Source: Planctomycetota bacterium
GTDB taxonomy: Bacteria > Planctomycetota > B15-G4
Reading direction: 5' to 3'
DNA: 64,000 bases
NCBI GenBank assembly: GCA_021604805.1
Contig: BQJR01000004.1
Coordinates: 62,001-126,000 of the forward strand
Positions 61,368-64,000 of this stretch are shown piece by piece. The notes under the pieces are model-generated. The model was not told the origin of the DNA. It saw only the letters and a program-made list of their open reading frames with translations, and did no database searches. The translations under genes were made by a program, and so were the position numbers. Each line of letters starts with the position of its first letter. Within the stretch, counting starts at the first letter, position 1.

Positions 61368-62990
61368 GTGTCCTTGTTGCTCCGCGATCTGCGCGTCCCA
61401 CTCGAACTCGAAGGCTTGCCGCCGGCCGAACTCGCCGCGCGCAAGTTGGGCGTGACGGTGGACAGCGCGAGCATCCTGCGCAAGTCGCTCGACGCGCGCG
61501 CCGGCCGCGAGCCCGTGTTCATCTACACCTTGCGCCTCGACCTGACACCCGCGGCCGCGCGCCGGCTCGCGAAGCGTCGCAGGCCGCGCGGTGTCGCACT
61601 CGTCGATGAGGCGACGAGTGCGGCGCGCGAGCTGAACGCGCCGACCCGCACCCCGCCCGAGCGCGCGCCACTGCGTCATCGCCCGGTGATCGTGGGCGCC
61701 GGTCCGGCCGGCCTGTTCGCCGCGTGGCAGCTGCTGCGCGACGGCTTCCGCCCGCTGCTGCTCGAGCGCGGCCAAGACGCGACCACGCGCGCGCGCCAGT
61801 GGTTCGACTTCCTGGGCGGCGGCGCCTTCGACCCCGAGAGCAACCTGCTCTTCGGCGAGGGCGGCGCGGGCACCTTCTCCGACGGCAAACTCACCACGCG
61901 CATCAAGGACCCGCGCGTGGCCAGCGTGCTCAACGTGTTCGTGCAACACGGCGCGCCGGAGAGCACACGCTGGTTGGCCAAGCCGCACCTCGGGAGCAAC
62001 GCGCTGCCCGGCATGGTGCGCGCGATGCGTCGCGCCTTGGTCGCGGCGGGCGCGGAGGTGCGCTTCGGCGTGCGGGTCGACGAGCTGCTCGTGGAGCGCG
62101 ACGCCGTCGTCGGGCTGCGTTGCGGCGACGAACGCATCGATGCCGACGCCGTCGTGCTCGCCATCGGTCACTCCGCGCGCGACACCTACGACATGCTGAT
62201 CGACAAGGGCGTGGCCATGACCGCGAAGCCCTTCCAGCTCGGCCTGCGCGTGGAGCACCCGCAAGAGTTCGTCGACCGGGCGCAGTACGGCGCGGCGTGT
62301 GGACACCCGAACCTGCCCGTGGCCGAATACAGCCTCGTGTCGCGCAAGCCCGCCGGCGCGGGCGACGTGTATTCCTTCTGCATGTGCCCCGGCGGCGAGA
62401 TCTTGCCGGCCACGCAACGCGCCGGCTTGCTGTGCGTGAACGGGGCCTCGCCGCGCGCGCGCGACGGGCGCTTCGCGAACAGCGGCGTCGTCATCACCGT
62501 GCAACCGGGCGAGTTCGGTGACACGCCGCGTGGCGGTCTCGCGCTGCAGGAGCGACTCGAAGCGCGTGCCTTCCAGCTCGGCGGCAACGACTTCGGCGCG
62601 CCCGGTCAACGCGTGGTCGACTTCCTCGCGAACCGCGTGAGCACGTCGCTCGGCCCGACGAGTTACCCGTTCGCCGTGCGCAGCGCGCCGCTCGCCGAGG
62701 TCTTGCCCGACAACGCCGTCCCCGCGCTGCAAGCCGCACTGCGCGACTTCGACCGCAAGCTCCCCGGCTACGTTTGCGACGAAGCCATGCTCGTCGGGCC
62801 CGAGAGTCGTAGCAGCGCGCCGCTGCGCATCGAGCGCGGCGACGATCACGCCTCGATCTCGCACGCTGGCCTCTATCCTGTGGGCGAAGGCGCAGGCTGG
62901 GCCGGCGGCATCGTGTCAGCCGCGGTCGACGGGTTGCGCGCGGCGGAAGCGCTGGCCGTCAGCTTCCGCCCTGCGTCGAACGCGGGCTGA
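61368..62990 (+). CDS. COG2509-type FAD-dependent oxidoreductase
   Basis: The 540-residue protein has an N-terminal region of about 100 residues (RDLRVPLELEGLPPAELAAR) and then a FAD-binding GAGPAGLFAAWQLLRDG (110-126). Other family motifs are NLLFGEGGAGTFSDGKLTTR, VVLAIGHSARDTYDML and, near the end, SHAGLYPVGEGAGWAGGI. The protein matches the uncharacterised flavoprotein family COG2509 (YdhS-like, BAD_0249-like). The reaction is not known. It lies 75 bases from the divergent sulfatase-like gene. Confidence 0.9.
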   Translation: MSLLLRDLRVPLELEGLPPAELAARKLGVTVDSASILRKSLDARAGREPVFIYTLRLDLTPAAARRLAKRRRPRGVALVDEATSAARELNAPTRTPPERAPLRHRPVIVGAGPAGLFAAWQLLRDGFRPLLLERGQDATTRARQWFDFLGGGAFDPESNLLFGEGGAGTFSDGKLTTRIKDPRVASVLNVFVQHGAPESTRWLAKPHLGSNALPGMVRAMRRALVAAGAEVRFGVRVDELLVERDAVVGLRCGDERIDADAVVLAIGHSARDTYDMLIDKGVAMTAKPFQLGLRVEHPQEFVDRAQYGAACGHPNLPVAEYSLVSRKPAGAGDVYSFCMCPGGEILPATQRAGLLCVNGASPRARDGRFANSGVVITVQPGEFGDTPRGGLALQERLEARAFQLGGNDFGAPGQRVVDFLANRVSTSLGPTSYPFAVRSAPLAEVLPDNAVPALQAALRDFDRKLPGYVCDEAMLVGPESRSSAPLRIERGDDHASISHAGLYPVGEGAGWAGGIVSAAVDGLRAAEALAVSFRPASNAG

Positions 62991-63018
62991 CCAACTCTCT
63001 CAGCGAGGTCGCGACCAA

Positions 63019-63900
63019 GTGAAGTCCAAGCTGCTCATCGTGCTCGAGACGGCCGCGCGACAGACCGTCGGCGACAAGGTGCTCACCTACGCCGCGGCGC
63101 TGGCCTTCTACACCGCGCTCTCGCTGCCGCCCTTGCTCGTGATCCTGCTCTGGGTGCTCGGTGGCATCAGCGACGACGCTTCGGAGCACCTGCGCTCCGA
63201 AGCCGAGCTGCTCATGGGTGGCGACGGCGCCGCCGCGATCGACTCGATCCTCGACAACGCCGAGAACCGCGTGGACCTCAGCGGCCTCTCGGGATTGATC
63301 AGCACACTCGCGCTGATCTTCGCTGCCACCGGCGTGTTCTCGCGCTTGCAAGCCGCGCTCAACGAGATCTGGGAGGTGCGCCCGAAAGGCGGCGTCGGCA
63401 TCTGGGTCTGGCTGCGCAAACGCATGCTCTCGCTGGGCCTGCTCGGCGTGGTGTCTTTCCTGATGTTGGTGTCACTCGCAGCGAGCACCTTCCTCGGGAT
63501 GCTCGACGTGTCCACCGGCGCCGGCCTGCTCGCCGCGAGCCTCAACACACTCTTCACCGTGGTCGTGTTCACCTTGCTCTTCGCGGCCGTGTACCGCTTG
63601 CTGCCCGACGTCGACATGCGCTGGAGCGACGTGTGGGGCGGCGCGCTGCTCACGGCCTGCCTGTTCGGAATAGGTAAGTGGTGCATCGGGGCGTACCTCT
63701 CGCACCGCGGCTTGGGCGGCCAATATGGTGTGGCGGGTTCCGCGATCGTGCTGCTCGTGTGGGTGTACTTCAGCGCGATCCTGGTGCTCGTCGGCGCGGA
63801 ACTCACGCAAGCGTGGTTGGCCGAGTCGGGACGTGTTCTCGAGCCCAACGAGCACGCCGAGCGCAAACCGCGGCACCCGACCGCAAGCGATGGCGACTGA
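63019..63900 (+). CDS. YihY/BrkB family membrane protein
   Basis: The 293-residue protein starts at a GTG and has about six membrane segments. The family hallmarks are visible: VLTYAAALAFYTALSLPPLL, the ALNEIWEVRPKGG turn, RLLPDVDMRWSDVWGGALLT and GQYGVAGSAIVLLVWVYFSA, with ILVLVGAELTQAW at the end. Family members were once called ribonuclease BN, but their role is unclear. It begins 28 bases after the flavoprotein stop and is likely co-transcribed. About 100 bases of sequence without a convincing gene follow to the window end. Confidence 0.92.
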   Translation: MKSKLLIVLETAARQTVGDKVLTYAAALAFYTALSLPPLLVILLWVLGGISDDASEHLRSEAELLMGGDGAAAIDSILDNAENRVDLSGLSGLISTLALIFAATGVFSRLQAALNEIWEVRPKGGVGIWVWLRKRMLSLGLLGVVSFLMLVSLAASTFLGMLDVSTGAGLLAASLNTLFTVVVFTLLFAAVYRLLPDVDMRWSDVWGGALLTACLFGIGKWCIGAYLSHRGLGGQYGVAGSAIVLLVWVYFSAILVLVGAELTQAWLAESGRVLEPNEHAERKPRHPTASDGD

Positions 63901-64000
63901 GCGCACGTCGCGACGGTCTGCGCTGAAGGCGTCACTGTCTCGACAACGCGAGATCGCAAGGGAGCTGCGGTCGAGCGGCGCGCCTCGCGCTGCCTGAAGC

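Noticed and set aside
63890..63997. A 35-codon open frame after the YihY-like gene, ending just before the window edge.
   Set aside because: It is too short, has no ribosome-binding site and starts inside the preceding gene. It cannot be supported.

Overview
The window is GC-rich, densely packed bacterial chromosome with no rRNA, tRNA, insertion sequence or CRISPR array that I could see. The gene content points to a planctomycete, and I infer this from style rather than from a marker gene. There are three ECF sigma factors, two large membrane Ser/Thr kinases, sulfatase-like proteins, several secreted proteins of unknown function, and one secreted protein (53728-54807) whose C-terminal domain ends in a SASNAL-type motif that I associate with planctomycete exoproteins. 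Many neighbours overlap by ATGA or TGATG, so translational coupling is common.

Region by region: 1-842 has an edge-truncated membrane protein and a lower-GC stretch with a small nested-stem element. 843-3624 holds a secreted protein and release factor 3 (prfC). 3636-12515 holds three tandem paralogues of about 950 residues, each with an N-terminal MG[RK]WG membrane anchor followed by repeated carboxypeptidase-regulatory-like beta domains. They sit divergently from an ECF sigma factor that overlaps a polytopic membrane protein (12669-15130). 15127-25101 holds a saccharopine dehydrogenase-like protein, a kinase with a TolB-like propeller, a sensor with a degenerate receiver, aat, and a kinase next to an ECF sigma factor. 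25320-37183 holds a CHAT/TPR protein, secreted unknowns, a sulfatase-like membrane enzyme coupled to an iorAB-type molybdenum hydroxylase, an AlkD-like protein and an outer-membrane-like lipoprotein.

37311-46921 is the clearest functional unit. It is a cbb3-type cytochrome oxidase operon on the minus strand: diheme cytochrome c, ccoN, ccoO, two tiny membrane proteins, a CcoI-like copper P-type ATPase, a TauE/SafE-like protein and a polyferredoxin. Divergent from it is a two-component pair whose kinase carries the heme-ligand His and distal Arg of FixL at the same spacing. This suggests that oxygen sensing controls the terminal oxidase.

47184-49628 holds a double-fasciclin secreted protein, then a strong stem-loop, then an ECF sigma factor overlapping an RskA-type anti-sigma factor. 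The arrangement recalls mycobacterial SigK/RskA and its fasciclin targets. 49654-63900 is mixed: an FkbM-like methyltransferase, an AspH-type hydroxylase, a DinB protein coupled to a lipoprotein methyltransferase, a beta-CASP nuclease-like protein, msrA, a DUF2911 lipoprotein, a cupredoxin-like membrane protein next to a sulfatase-like/TPR lipoprotein, a COG2509-type flavoprotein and a YihY/BrkB membrane protein.

The best candidates for something undescribed are the triplicated anchored beta-domain proteins with their shared promoter block and adjacent sigma factor, and the FixL-like/cbb3 module. All functional statements come from reading motifs by eye; no database search was run.
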